From Deroplatys truncata (lineage: Eukaryota; Arthropoda; Insecta; Mantodea; Mantidae): a stretch of DNA of 64,000 bases. Location: NCBI GenBank assembly GCA_030765065.1, contig CM060990.1, positions 11,035,501 through 11,099,500 of the forward strand. The letters are read 5' to 3'. How positions within the stretch are numbered: position 1 is the stretch's first letter; each line of letters starts with the position of its first letter. Position numbers and translations under genes: made by a program. Below, piece after piece: positions 1-12,759 of the stretch. The notes below the pieces were generated by a model that saw only the letters and a list, made by a program, of their open reading frames with translations, was not told where the DNA came from and did not search any database.

Positions 1-1710
1 GAGAGAAAATCAGCACAATGAAGTAGTAAGAAAAAATAGAGAAGTAATGAAATGCCTAATTGATATTGTTTGCTTTCTGGGAAAACAGTAATTAGCATTT
101 AGGGGTCATGATGAGTCATCAGAATCAAGCAGTAGGGGGAATTATTTAGAACTTGTAAACCTGCTTTGTCTGTATGACAACTTGAGAACTTTCATGGAAC
201 AGGGGACAGTGTTTACTGGGCTATAAAATCTGATCCAGAACGACTTAATTGAATCAATAAGCAATGTTCTAATGGTGGAGATACAGGCAGGAATCCAAGA
301 GACCAGCTTTGTTACCATTAGTTTGGATGAAAGTACAGATGTTGCCAATTTATCCCAACTTTCTGCAGTAATGAGATTCATTGAAGCTGAAGGCGATGTT
401 CAAAAAATATTTCTCCGTTTCATGAATATTTTGGATGATCGGTAGGCTGATGCATTATACAAAATTGTAAACGATCTCAGGACGAATTTTATTGTGGGGA
501 AAAGCTAGTTGCTCAGACGTACAATGCTGCAGCCATTATGGCGGGCCACTTAAACGGACTTCAAGCGAAAGTAAGAGCATCATTTCTATTTGTGCACTTT
601 TTTGCCCACGGATTAAATCTGGTTCTATCACAGGCAGTTTTACACATTTGAGAATGTAGGATATTCTTCATGACCATTAATGGGACAGCAGCATTTTGTT
701 CAAAGTCTTGTAAGAGAACTGAGGCCCTAGACAATGAGACACCGAAGATTGCTGCATGTTTCACATATGCTCTCATTTGGTAGAAAGAATCTATGAATAC
801 AGAAAAGAAATTGTTTCATTGTTTGAAACTATTGCCAATGCTGATGAAAAGTGGGATCAAGATGCCTATACTGCTGCATGAGGTTTCGTGAACACAATGG
901 AGGATTTCACCTTCAAATTTCTTTTACAGATGTTTGCTACAATATTCCCCATCACTAATACTCTATATGATATTCTCCAAGCAAAGTCATCTGATATTGG
1001 ATATTGCTTATTGAAAGAATTTCAGAGGGCCTTAGAGGAGAAGTGCAATTCCTTCAATAGAGTTGGAATATAATTCAAGAAGATATGGGTGATCAAGAAC
1101 CACCTACAAACGCCCTACAGGCAGTGGTTGTTTGGACAAGAAAGTGCACTACAAACATTTGTATTGTGAGGTTCTGTACATCCTTTTACTTCCTCTCAGA
1201 GAAAGATTTGGTAATATTGAGTCTCTGCATTTTCTGGAATTGTTAAATTTTAAGAATTTCATCAAATACAGTCAGTCATCTTTTCCAGAATTACCTGTAC
1301 AGCCACTAAGAGAATCCCATAGGACAGTGTTTGATTTTGTTGCTTTGAGGTCACAACTTTCTGCAACTTACTTGTCACTAGACATGCATCATAAATCTGT
1401 GAATGATCCTTTAGCCTTCATTAAAACAAATGAACTGAACAGGGCATATAGTGAAGTAACAAAACTGTGCGAGTTGGTATTAACTATACCAGCAAGTAGT
1501 GCTGCAGTTAAACTACTTTTTCTAAACTAAAAAACATATGAAATTATACATGCAACACCCAGGAACAGGAAAGGCTTTCAAACATATGTTTGATAACACT
1601 GGAGAAGGAACTTCTAGTAAATCTACAACTGGATTCCAAATTTTATGACCATGTGATTGGCGGTTTCACCAAGAAAGGGAAAAGAACTCAGCTCTGTTTC
1701 AAATAAGATA
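1..1710 (+). pseudogene. hAT-type transposase relic, ZMYM1-like
   Basis: Short translated pieces in all three frames line up in order with the ZMYM1-like/DUF4371 hAT transposase family. The opening stretch reads like CLIDIVCFLGKQ. The catalytic-region motif SLDESTDVANLSQLS lies near 330-365. An AQTYNAAAIMAG-type segment is near 512-545, TLYDILQAKSSDIGYCL near 960-1010, and the C-terminal dimerisation motif ELVLTIPASSAAV near 1470-1510. A last piece, LQLDSKFYDHVIG, is near 1620-1660. Several frameshifts and stops separate the pieces, so this is a dead copy. The 5' end lies outside the window and no terminal inverted repeats can be seen. Domesticated ZMYM1 relatives exist, but the breaks argue against function. 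Confidence 0.8.
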
Positions 1711-1936
1711 AATTAAGAATACTGTGTTTTGTTACCATGTAATGTACAGTGTGGCAGTAATATTATCGTGTTAATTGCAATTATATATGTACCTACACTA
1801 TATTTTCGTTTAACCACTTACAGTGAGATTGCTTACCCTGGCAGATACCTTCACCACACGCCACTGGTAAACCCATATAGGCAACACATTACCAATGAAT
1901 AGATGAACTTGTTTACATACTTCAATTAATTGGGAA

Positions 1937-1969
1937 AACTAGAACATGTTTGGGAACCTTTGTTCCCAT
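1937..1969 (-). other. decayed hammerhead-like hairpin motif
   Basis: On the - strand this reads as a TGATG core, a GGGAAC...GTTCCC stem and an AAACATGTT tail. It matches the better-preserved motif at 11888-11955, but the CUGANGA box is mutated (CCATGATG) and the GAAA box has lost its G. It is probably a relic of the terminal repeat of a PLE, since PLE coding remnants begin about 50 bp away. Confidence 0.35.
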
Positions 1970-1989
1970 CATGGAACAATTTCATCATT

Positions 1990-2850
1990 ATTGATCTATT
2001 GTGTGCTTGGCATCTGGTGTCCGGGAAAGTGACATCCAGTCTTCTGTGGTGGCATTTGTAGGATATGTGATGAATTGGCCAGCGATCATTGGTATGTCAA
2101 AGTTCATGACACTCAAACTTGAAACTGAGCAACATTACTTTCTTGGACCTGAAGTTCATAAAGAATGGCAACAAACTAAGGTTCAGTATTAACAGTAATG
2201 TGTATACTGAAATATACACATATGCACACATGGACAACTGCATTAAGTTCAACACCTACAAACCAAGACCTCATCAGATATCTGTATTCAGCAACTTAGT
2301 ATGTAGGTTAGTTAATATCCTATTGAGCAAAACTGAATGCACTAAAGAATACTAGCATGGAATGAACATTAAGCATCCACAGTGAATTCAAGATGGTTAC
2401 CTCAGAGAAAGCAATAGTGAAAAATAAGCAATTGAATAAAATCAGAACTAACACATTAATGCCAATATAAGCAGTCAAAACACAGGCAGTTCACATATCA
2501 CCCCATAGTGGATGAAAAATTCAGGAGCATCTTTAAGGAGTACTATACATATTAACTTGGCATCCCATAAAAAAAAATAATTAAAAACTATTCAATAAAT
2601 CTCTCTCTATCAGTGACCATCTGTACACTGGAAATACTAAAAAAATTGGGAAACCATGACCAAAGGTGGTTTTAGGAATATTAGGTACAAACAAACGGAC
2701 AGGTTGGCAGTTTCAACAGTTGAAACCATCACCATAAAAACTGAATTGCTACTGCAGTTAATAAAGTAAGCAAAAAGAAAATTGAAACTAACACTATGGG
2801 AAAAATATACATTTTCAATAACCAAGGTCACCTAATGAATTTAACCACCT
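1990..2850 (+). pseudogene. Penelope-like element fragment, RT 3' part (Neptune-like)
   Basis: The frame at 2119-2355 gives ITFLDLKFIKNGNKLRFSI followed by a HQISVFSNLVCRLVNILLSK segment. These match the end of the reverse transcriptase domain of Neptune-type PLEs (consensus-like order FLDL..., then H-x-x-A-x-F-x-S-L-x-x-R-L-x-N-x-P-L). Further pieces follow, notably YHPIVDEKFRSIFKEYY near 2500-2550, corresponding to the linker before the GIY-YIG endonuclease. The copy is truncated at both ends and frameshifted. It sits just upstream of the Dscam-like exon. The family is assigned by eye and needs a profile search. Confidence 0.55.
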
Positions 2851-3456
2851 CTACAGATTCAGCTAAAAGATGCCAGATGCCATCATGATGCAACAGCTTC
2901 AGTCAGCACATGTTCTCCAGCTGAGTATGGGAGGGAATGCTCCCAAAATGCTTTAGCAAGTGAAGGTAATAAACACCTGACTCACTCCCACATTTGCCAG
3001 TGAGATGATCAACTACAATATCTACCTTTTTAATATTGATTAACATTTATTTTCAATGATTAAAGAGATTTGCATTATCATGCAACATTCAGGCTTCCTA
3101 CCATAAATGAATGCACATTAGATATGTGAGCATTTTCCAAATACCTGCTTTTAATTAAAATACTAGTTTTAAATGAAGGCTGAGAAACTAGCTGAGAATT
3201 TAGCTGTTGGTGGTTGTGAATTGTGAAGTAATCAGTCACTGACTACCATAATCATTAGCAGAATTGAAATTTTAACTTGCAAGCTTAAGAGGTGGTCTTC
3301 TATTTATAATATGAAAAGTCAAATGGCTGCTAACGAATTTATCTTTTTATTTTTAAGTTTATCTGCTTTGGACCAGTGCAACCTGTTACAGCACAATGAA
3401 GTTAAATATGACCAGTACATTCACTATGGCCATTATTCATTTTATGTTACCTTTAG

Positions 3457-3575
3457 AATATTCTGAGGATATCCGGCCATATGCTACATTCCACGTTCCA
3501 GGTCCTCCGTCCTCAGAGACAACTAAACTCCAGACCTTTGTATATAGGGACAACGATGCATCCCCAACAAGAAAG
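3457..3575 (+). CDS. Dscam2-like cytoplasmic-tail exon (penultimate coding exon)
   Basis: Internal exon of a cell-surface immunoglobulin-superfamily receptor of the Dscam family (neuronal self-recognition and adhesion). It is bounded by a pyrimidine-rich acceptor (...TTACCTTTAG) and a donor AAG|GTATGT. It encodes EYSEDIRPYATFHVPGPP, then a KLQTFVYRDNDASPTRK end. The D-I-R/C-P-Y-A-T-F and TFVY motifs are typical of the intracellular tail of insect Dscam proteins. The exon enters with one base of a split codon contributed upstream and ends on a complete codon. That is exactly the phase needed to join the exon at 12760. Ectodomain and transmembrane exons must lie upstream of this window. The exact paralogue is inferred. 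Confidence 0.75.
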
Positions 3576-4277
3576 GTATGTAAATTAATTTAAATTCTGA
3601 AGCACTAAACACTGTGATTCTGATTGCCAAGTGTCTTTGCGATGCTTGATAGGCAGTCTAATTTACAAAAAAAGCTTAAACCTAAAAGTGTTCAAAGTGT
3701 AAAGCTATAATAGATTCTTAGCTCTACTGTAATTTTAAATGAAATGAAATAGTACATATAATTAACATTTTTTTTGGACTCCCAGCAGAATAAAGCATAT
3801 ACATGTCAGAATTAATGTATCAGACATCTGCAGAAATACAACATAAAATTTAGAATGCACAAATGAGGAGCCTTCTATTTTCTTACCTAATATATCATGA
3901 AAATAAAGTAATGTTGGTTCCCAAAGTATTCCTTGATCACTAAGTTTCCAACAGAATGAATTTTTTTGTCTGACATTTAATAACATACATACACTGCAAA
4001 AGAAATTGAGAGAGAATAATCAACTGTTTGAAACACATATAATGGCCTGAAGAATCTCCTCGCAGCACCCATGTTAAGTATTGCATAATCTTCCACAGAA
4101 AAACCCAGGTTTGGGATGTGGAGAGAGCTACCTGGAGGTAATCCAGTGATATGAAATGTCTCTCTCTTTGTAAATGTGCTCAATGAATTAGAATTAAACA
4201 AGCATATGAAAGATATATGCTGGGACTGTAGAACATAAATTGTTTCTGGTATATGCTCTGTAACAAAAAAAAAACCT

Positions 4278-5130
4278 TATGTGTTACATTCACATGTCTT
4301 TCTCTACCTTCTTATCACTTATTAATCGGTGTACAAACTATTCTTAGAAAAGTTTATTTTTCTATCTACTTTATTTTAATTGAAATAAACCTTTGCAGAA
4401 ATAGCTATATTACACATTTCATTATAGTTACAAAGGGAACAGCGATAGTCAAATGTTTAAGAAATGGATGCTATATGCTGGCCTTAAAATTCTATACTCT
4501 TTTCATAACATTGCAAGAAACTACTAAAGTGGCAAGACTTAAAAGGAATAAAGTATTGAACAATTCGAACCATTAATAATGGATATCTTGGAAATGGCTT
4601 GTGCAACAAAACAGGAGTTGTTTGTAATAAATTGTGGCTTTTAAAGAGATCCACATTTTTTGTATTGCTTAACATATACCAGTTATACAAGATCATACAA
4701 AATTCATTCCAAATAATGAAGACTCCCACAGGCTATTCCAGAAAATTTATGATATACATTTTATTTTTCATGTAAATGTGTTTAATATATGGTATTTTAA
4801 TCAAAATTGTAGCACTTTTTTAGAAAATAAAAAATTTCAAAAAAATGTTCCATGTATAGCGTAGTTGATGGTGGGATTATCTTCTTAAAAATCTTCATGT
4901 CACATCTTTGGGAGATACTGAACTTAAATAACAAGTTTGGTATTTATCCAACTTTTTGTTTTTGAGTCATTCTGTCCACACACATACTCAGACCTTTTTT
5001 TAAACATCTTTTTTTTTTTTTTTTTAATTCATAAGGCCTCAAAACATGTATTGCAGGTGAAATCTCAGAATCAAATTTTTGGTTGGAATGCAATACCTTC
5101 ACTACCTACTATGACATGGTAGAGAAAGTA
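4278..5130 (+). repeat. dispersed 0.85-kb repeat, copy 1 of 3
   Basis: Starts at TATGTGTTACATTCACATG and ends near GGAATGCAATAC...GAGAAAGTA. Diagnostic shared blocks include TATATGCTGGCCTTAAA (near 4472) and a GGTATTTATCCAACTTTTTG-type block (near 4938). The same ordered blocks occur at 40777-41600 and 55474-56302 in the same orientation. There is no long ORF, terminal inverted repeat or recognisable coding domain. Confidence 0.75.
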
Positions 5131-5748
5131 AGAAGCACTGCATTCATAGATGCTTCACAACTATAGCATGTCATTTATTGTCATACCAACCTGCTGTGAA
5201 TACAGGATGTCATTTTAGACAAGGTAAAACATAATTTCATTTAGGTATAAAATAGGTTTAAAAGCCCATTCTTCAGCTTAATACTCTCAGTTTGAAAAAT
5301 AGACTTATTAAGTACTGTCTGAAACGTATTCAGCAGCAGAGATTTAAAGTAAAAAGGAATTTACAATCCAATAGTCGGTAACACTACATTATTTCTAGCA
5401 TAATAATGATTCAGGAAGCATGGCTTTTATTTCTCCTTCATAATTTCACAATATATTCAAATTAATACATATGTAAGTTCTATTGCGATAACTTGGAATA
5501 GGGCCTATCTTGTAAAACTTGACAAGGTAATAAATGCAGTAGCAATATGCCTACATTGTTAACCCCTCCACCATTATGGAAGGAACCACTCTGCAAGTTT
5601 GTGATACATTCCAATGTTATAATAAAATGCTCTGCTAATTTCTTAACACGATTGGAAATTACAAAGACTTATGTTAAACCTTACTCTATCTAGGATACAG
5701 TTAATGATACACCTAATGGAAAAAGGTGCAATTTGTTGACTGTAAGTC

Positions 5749-5769
5749 CCAGTTTCACCATTTAAGCTT
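5749..5769 (+). repeat. left arm of a spaced inverted repeat (MITE-like terminus)
   Basis: The sequence CCAGTTTCACCATTTAAGCTT is matched at 19 of 21 positions by the reverse complement of 9825-9845. The arms lie 4 kb apart and bracket the LINE. They could be the ends of a DNA element about 1 kb long that was split by the LINE, or two independent copies of one MITE family. Confidence 0.4.
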
Positions 5770-5789
5770 AAGCTTCAAATCAGGCTAGT

Positions 5790-8700
5790 GGAGGATTAAC
5801 AAAGTGGATAAACATAAATCAAATTCTGTAAATGTAGAGAGTAAAAAATGTGAAGTGGTGAAAGGGAATGTAGCAAATCAGGAGGAAACAACACAAAAAA
5901 TCTGCAGGGTACAAGGTCTGAGTAATAAAAGCATAGGGGGTTTAACACTGTATCATCAAAATGTACAATATATAAGCAATAAGGGAACGCTAATAGAAAT
6001 CTTGTTAAAAGAGATAGAGCCAAATGTATTTACCGAATATGGTTTAAAAACAGAAGAAATAATAGTAAACAATTATGAAGGTTATATTTTAGGAACATAC
6101 TACTGTAGACAAGAACACAATAGTGGGGGAGTAGCGATTTATGTGGATGAGACAACAAAATTTAAAGAAGTAGATTGTAGTGAATTTCTAGTAGAAATGA
6201 CATGTGAACTGGCAGCCATAGAAATATTCTTGAAAAAACAAAACATTGTACTAATAGGAGCATACAGGTCCCCAGCAACAAATGAAAAAAATTTTATTAA
6301 AAACTTAGAAAGTTTCCTAAAAACAATTCCTGAAAATAAAATAAAAATAGTAATGGGGGATCTAAATATTGATTTACTAAAAGAAAATTCAGTAAAACAT
6401 ATATTAATAGAAACCTTAACTAGGCTAAACTTAAAAATTGGCATAGATGAACCCACCAGGGTCACAAAACTAACAGAAACTTGTATCGATAATGTATTTA
6501 CAAACCTAATAGAAAATAAATGGGAAACTAAAATAATAAAAGCAGGAATAGGTGATCATTTTGGCCAGTTGTTAAAAGTAAACACAGAAAAATAAACCTT
6601 ACAAAACAATTTTGAATATAAAAGACAAATAGATAATGAAAGTTTAAATAGATTGATACAATTCCTCACACAGCTAAGATGGAACGAGATTTATGAATCA
6701 GAAAGTGTAAATAAAAAATATGAACATTTTAGTAATATATTGCAGAAAGGCTTAAATACCAAAATACCACAGAAAAAAGTAAAAATCAAGTCGGATTCAA
6801 TGGGTGCCCAGTATGAAAAATGGATGACAAAAGGGATACAAATTTCATGGGAGAGAGTGAAATTTTTAAATTCTGTGAAATGTATAACTATGAGTGATAG
6901 ATCATTAAAATATATTAAAAATTACAATAGAACATTTAAATTAGTATGTGAAAGTGCAAAGATGAGGTATAATCGGGAATTGGTAGTAAACTCGGAAAAT
7001 AAGACAAAAACGATATGGAATATGGTAAATAGTGTACACAAGAAGGGAAAAAATAAAAAACAGGAAAATATGACAATCAAAGAAAATGATATTGAGATAA
7101 ACAACCCAAACGAAATATGTATTGATTTTAATAATTACTTTATAAATATTACAAAACAAATGACAAATGGTCAAAAAAACAACCAAGTAAAAATAATAGC
7201 ATCCAGTCAAGTAAAGTCAATGGGAATATTAGAAGTATCGGAGAAAAGTGTATTACAAGAAATTGATGAGCTTAAGCCTAAAAAATCTGTCAGTTTTGAT
7301 GAAATGTCAAACAAAATCATAAAAGGTATTAAAATTGAAATTGTTCAAGCATTAACACACATCAGTAAAGCAAGGGACGTTTCCTAACACTTTAAAGAAA
7401 GTAATTGTTAGGCCATTATTTAAACAAAAGGGAAGCAAAACGAATATAGAAAATTATAGGCCAATTACACTATGTTCAACTATTTCAAAAATAATGGAAG
7501 GTGTATTTTTAAACCAATTGCAAAATTATTTTACTAAATTAAACGTAATATTGGAATGGCAATTTGGGTTTCAAAAGAAGAAATCAACAATCCATGCGAT
7601 CAGTAAAGTTAATAATTATATAATTGAAGCACTAAATAAACAGGAGAAAGTAATAGCTATTTTATTGGACTTATCAAAGGCATTTGACTGTGTAAATATA
7701 GATATACTTATAAACAAATTAGAAAATAATGGGGTTCGTGGTTTGGCACATAAATGGATTAGTTCGTATCTTAAAAACAGAATGCAGTGTTTTGAAATAA
7801 ACCATAGAAATATTACGGGTGTCGTAGAAAAAATTAAATCAAATTTTCAAATGGTTTGGCAAGGAGTACCACAAGGATCGAAATAATGTCCTTTTTTGTT
7901 TCTAATATATATTAACGATATTTTTGAATTAGTACAAAAAATGGATATGTAGCAGTTGGATATGCAGATGACATGACAGTAGTAATTAAAGGTAAATCAG
8001 CTACTGAGGTAGAATTAAAAGCAAAGGATTTAATGAAAAAAATTAAACAGTATTATATAAATCTGGACATGATTTTAAATACTAAAAAGACAGCCTGGAT
8101 AAATATTAAATTAAAAAAATGTAATCTAAATAGTATACAACTGGAAATAGATGGTGAAAAAATACCAGAGATTCAACACACAAATTTTTTAGGAGTTATA
8201 ATAGACAAACAGCTAAATTGGAAGCCATAACTCATATAAAAAAGAAGATAAATACAGGTTTATATATAATGAGACAGGTGAGGAAAACCATGGATGATGA
8301 AACACTTAAACAGGTATACTATGCTTTTATTTATTCACACATAAAATATGGAATAATATTGTGGGGAAATACTACAACAACAAAAGTGCAAAAGGTATTT
8401 AAATTACAAAAAAAAACAATTAGAATAACAGGTAATGTTAAAAATAGACACACATGTAAATCAAAGTTTAAACAATATGGTATATTGACTGTTCCTTGTA
8501 TATACATTCATGAGACGATGAAAGATCTTTTGGAGGAAAATGAGCCAAAAATGCAGGTATACACATGTGTAACCTAAGAAACAATGATGATTATTTCTGA
8601 ACAGTAATTAAAGGCACATTAAACAGACGTAGCGTAAAAAATATGGGAAAAGAACTTTATAATAAGTTACCTGAAAAAATAAAATTGATAAAAAATGCTG

Positions 8701-8903
8701 ATCAAACTGTAAAAGAAATAAAAAGGCACCTACTAGTAAATGCATTTTATAGTCTGGAGGAATTTAAGCGTGGGACTGGTAATCAGGAATTGTAAATAAA
8801 CTGTATTTGTAAATATTGTAATTGTAAATAATTATTGTACTTGACGAATCCACAACATGTAGATTTTCTCATGGATGAAAATAAATTGAAATTGAAATTG
8901 AAA
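5790..8903 (+). mobile_element. non-LTR retrotransposon (CR1/Jockey-group LINE), decayed
   Basis: A near-complete ORF2 (endonuclease plus reverse transcriptase) is followed by a short AT-rich 3' UTR and a tail of AAATTGAAATTGAAATTGAAA repeats at 8880-8903. Such microsatellite tails mark LINE 3' ends. There is no ORF1, so the copy is 5'-truncated or the first ORF has been lost. It lies in the intron of the Dscam-like gene in sense orientation. No clean target-site duplication was found. Confidence 0.85.
5804..8794 (+). pseudogene. LINE ORF2: apurinic-type endonuclease + reverse transcriptase
   Basis: 5804-6595 carries the endonuclease: LYHQNVQYISNK (Asn box), NVFTEYGL (catalytic Glu), GAYRSPATNE, VMGDLNIDL and AGIGDHFGQ. 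After one in-frame stop at 6593 the same frame resumes and runs to 7387. A frameshift leads to 7494-7886 with the reverse transcriptase core: YRPITLCSTISKIME, LDLSKAFDCVNIDIL, SSYLKNRMQ and GVPQGSK. A stop and another shift precede GYADDMTVV near 7957-7983, so the catalytic YADD is intact. The C-terminus follows at 8218-8577, then after a further shift at about 8580-8794 (LYNKLPEKIKLIKN, FYSLEEF). At least two stops and three or four frameshifts make it inactive. The GTG at 5804 is only the first open codon, not a supported start. Confidence 0.85.
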
Positions 8904-11887
8904 GCTGCAGTGGAGTTTTACAGTACATCGTTCAAGGGATAAACCAAGCTTATACGTTGCTTGGCTTTAACCATACTGAACTGTGATTAAAGCTAAGGAG
9001 TCACTGTGTTATCTAAATAAGACAATATTAATATAAGAAATTCAAATTGTTTGAACCCATATGCACAACAGAAGATGATCTAGTATGTTTAGAATGCATC
9101 CAAACTATTTTCAAATATGGAATGCCAAGAATTTTACAAGAGATTTCAACTAAGTAAATAGTTGGCAATTATGGTACCAGAAATTATTGATCATGCAATT
9201 AAACATAGAACCAAATGGTAAGAAGCAAAACTTGATTTGGCATGCCCTTAATTTTAAATTTACACTCTTATTCTATACATTGTCGTACTCAATGCCATCA
9301 CATCTGCATATAACATATTGCTTTATACACCAGTAACAAAGCCCTCTCATCACAAATAATGCTTCTCATAATATTGAGGTTATATACAAGTAAAAACATG
9401 CTAATTGCAGCAAGAGATTTTTCTGGCAACTCAAAATTTGCAGCATACAGAGCTATCAAAATTGTTTCACATCATTCTAATCCAGCCTTCAGATCATAAT
9501 TTTTCACCACATTTGGTTTTTCTTACTCCATAGTAATTTGTCTGATTGCTTGCACTCTTATCACATGCTTATGCTGTTTCACAATTTTTAGAAGATTGCT
9601 GACTTTTTGAGAAGTAAAGTTCAACATTTTGATTCTGATTTTTTGGTCATTTTAACTTTATGTTGCTGGATAACCTACAAAAGCACATTTTAGGAACAGG
9701 ATCACCGTTAATAAATAATGTAAATTCACCCGATGTGCATGCACAAGTGTTACCAACTTTACTGTTCTGTGGAATTATTCACCCCAGTAAAGCCAAACCT
9801 TGTTGCCCTACTGTGAAACTTGCAAAGCTTAAACTGTGAAACTGGCCCTAAGTATAACCACCTCAGGCTTAATACTTTATGTAATATTACAATTTATTCA
9901 TACATAAAAAATTTCTGTGTGTGCTTATAATATTGATCCACTTATATTAATTAATTGCGTAGTCAAATGTCCTTCTTTTCTTACTTTGCTTTTATAACAT
10001 CAATAAAAATAAAGGTTCACCTATTCAAATCACAAATCAGAGCAGATGCATCCTGAAAACATAATTTTATTGTACCTACTGAGTAATGTGCAAGAAGACA
10101 AGTTACATATTTGTTCCATACAATACAACATAAAAGAACCATATTGCAATATGTAGCTCACATAGTGCAACAAAAATAGAAAGGCTTTTTTCAAGAGAAT
10201 CTACCACAATAAAGCATCACAGCAGCAAGACATTGAGACATTGTAGAAACCTAATGGTGTAGTGTTACCATGGGGATTGTTACCCACCTGCATTTTAATA
10301 TCCTTTTAACTGGACTTCCATTTGGGGATATAACATGTGTATAAATTATTACTATTTTGGATATATGTAGCTTTCTATTAGGTATATTTTTGAAAATGTA
10401 TTATTTCTTGCCAAACAATTTTCAATGTGATGGATGCAGATGTCCATTGAGAATGGGCAGGTAGTCCATTGCCTTGATAGTTGTGTGTAAAAAATGTCAT
10501 GATGTTCTATGCCCCAGACATTGGATTTTTGTATCATGTATCTGTGACAGGCAAGAGTATTGGTAGCAGTAGTCGTAGAGGTAGACATTTTTGTTGTGTA
10601 GATCAAATGCATTATATAAAATATGGCCCAAAATGTGTACAAATATTTGAAGAATGTTATTATAATATTTACAGATATATACATGTGATTCATTCTGAAG
10701 AGCTTATAACTTCTATAAATGTTAAGCTGTTACATGGATACATTAGATAAATATTTTATGTATTTATTGATAATTTGAAGACTACTTTTGAACATATTCA
10801 TAAAACTGTGTTATACTATAAAAACAATGCTGCAAAAGAAAGCCTTTTAACACAACTTATGAATTTAAAAAGTGCAGATATTTGCTTTAGATAATTAGGT
10901 AGTCTATTATAAAGCTGGAGCCCTGTATATACAAAACTTACTTCAAATAGGCTTGCATTGTGTGTAATTATATGGAATTGAATTTATTTCTGGTGTCATG
11001 AGAATGTATCTCTGAGCTTGTGGTGTATATTATGCTAAGATTACTTTTAATATATTATAGCATTATGTAAATATTTATGTAAGTGAAGTTTAAGTGTGAA
11101 TATTGACTCATTCATATTAAGTAAATTTAAAAAAAAAACAGTTCATACTTATAAGTGCAAGATAAGGGTAATACATTCACAGCAATAAATAACTGTTTAC
11201 AGTTGGTTTGTTTACTAACATTTAGCATTGCCCAAATTGACCTTTTCTTGTATTATAAAAATAGATTTTGCTCGTGTTGAATTTCCCCAAAGTATTATTT
11301 CAAAGGAAACAGCAGACTATAAGCATGCATGATGCAACGAAAAAACCAATTTTAAATTTATAATTTTTGTATGAGTGTTGATTGTATAGCTTATTTTACT
11401 GAGCTTTAATATCTTTGTTGTTGAATCTGTGACATATTTGAGTTTTTTCATATCATAGCGCATCACATAATTTCAGTTAGCAGCTTCTCTATGCTTAAAA
11501 ACATATGTTGGCAAAATTTATTCTATGCGTTTAAATTATCTAAGTGTGCATCCATCGAATAAAACTGAACATGGAAATGCTGTTGATTAATAATTTTTTT
11601 ATAGTTTCATACAGTACAGTTCATAATTAAAATGTTTCAGTCATCACTAGTGACAGGAATTTTATACTCTAAAAATCTCTTTTATTTGTATGCATTTATG
11701 CATTGAAAACTTCCATAATATGTACATAAATGTGCCCATATAAAAAGCATTAAAACATCATTATGACATAAAATAAAAATTTAAAGCAATTTTATGTAAT
11801 CTCTTCATGAATAAAACTATTGTGTAAACCATATGAATTATATAATTCATCAAAATTTTATTTCAAGGTGAGTCGAAATTGTTACAC
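8904..11887. other. intronic DNA without recognised genes
   Basis: AT-rich sequence downstream of the LINE. Apart from the inverted-repeat arm at 9825-9845 and scattered short A/T runs I see no coding remnant. ORFs at 10352-10750 on both strands have no recognisable motifs and look like chance. Confidence 0.5.
9825..9845 (-). repeat. right arm of the spaced inverted repeat
   Basis: AAGCTTAAACTGTGAAACTGG is the inverted partner of 5749-5769 (19 of 21 matches). Outside the arm, ACTTAGGG on the reverse strand resembles the TAAGTC outside the left arm, so similarity extends a little beyond the counted bases. Confidence 0.4.
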
Positions 11888-11955
11888 TAACATCGCTTAA
11901 GTTTACTCACTTAACATGTTTCGGGAAACGGTTGTTCCCATCCTCAGAAACTAAT
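11888..11955 (-). ncRNA. hammerhead-ribozyme-like motif (PLE-associated type)
   Basis: Read on the - strand, the order is CTGAGGA, then a GGGAA...TTCCC stem, then GAAAC. This is followed by ATGTTAAGT...ACTTAA, which can fold as a third stem closed by CAT/ATG, and then GTTA, a possible cleavage triplet. CUGANGA, stem II, GAAA, stem III and a UH site is the hammerhead order. Stem I pairing (TTAGTTT with AGTGTAA) is weak with two mismatches. Hammerheads are known in the terminal repeats of Penelope-like elements. A decayed copy lies at 1937. No adjacent PLE coding sequence was found here. Confidence 0.45.
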
Positions 11956-12759
11956 CCATCAAAATTTATTTTTAATACTGAAGAGTTAGTATACATTCCT
12001 GTAACTTAGCTTTGTCCTTCTTTTTTACTTTTGCCATGATAACATGAAAACAAGCACTCCACCACTGAATTGAATGACCTGAAGAACAATTGTGAACCTG
12101 CAGCAATATTTATGGAACTGAAATTCTAAAGCTATTGACTGAATATTTTTAAATGCTTTCCTTTGTGTATATTAGCAGTATACATTTTAATAACTGTTAA
12201 AAGATACTAAATAATAAAGTTTAAACTAACTTTAATATTACATATAATGACTACATTTGAACTCAATTCCAAGAACTCCTTAACAGGCCTTCTTCAGGGA
12301 ATGACTACAACTAGATTAGGTAGTATTATGTGAATGCTGATTGTGTTGTGTGTGAGTTACCATCAGTGTTGCCAAGTTTCAAGACTGACTAATGGTACAT
12401 ATTATTTGGGAATATCATATTTGCATATCAAATATTAAGATAAAATGAATAAAATAGAAATATATTTATAAAATATACATGTAAGGAAAGCAAATATGCA
12501 GCATAATTTGTAAACTGCAAATTTTTTAGTTGGTGTGCAAATAGACACAAGTAACTGATGCTAAGGGAAAGTCCACCGTATTCTACCATGTTACCCTGAG
12601 TTGGCCAATCAGGTTAACACAAATTTTTTAGTGTTTAAACGTAATTGTAGTTTCTTAAAATATTTTAGAATCTCAAAAGAAACATTTGTATATTATAACT
12701 TATTAAACATCACTAGCAAGAAAAGCAAATATTTATTAAATAGTTTCTGTTGTTTGCAG

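Larger units (their letters stand above)
3576..12759 (+). other. 9.2 kb intron of the Dscam-like gene
   Basis: The interval between donor GTATGT at 3576 and acceptor TTTGCAG at 12757-12759 is phase-compatible (0/0). It is AT-rich and holds the first copy of the 0.85-kb dispersed repeat, a LINE in sense orientation and a hammerhead-like motif. No further exon was recognised between the two splice sites, though a small alternative exon could be missed. Confidence 0.6.

Noticed and set aside
12601..12759. N-terminal extension of the Dscam-like terminal exon to an ATG-like start
   Set aside because: The first codon is not ATG, the sequence is AT-rich like the intron, and a strong splice acceptor lies at 12757-12759.
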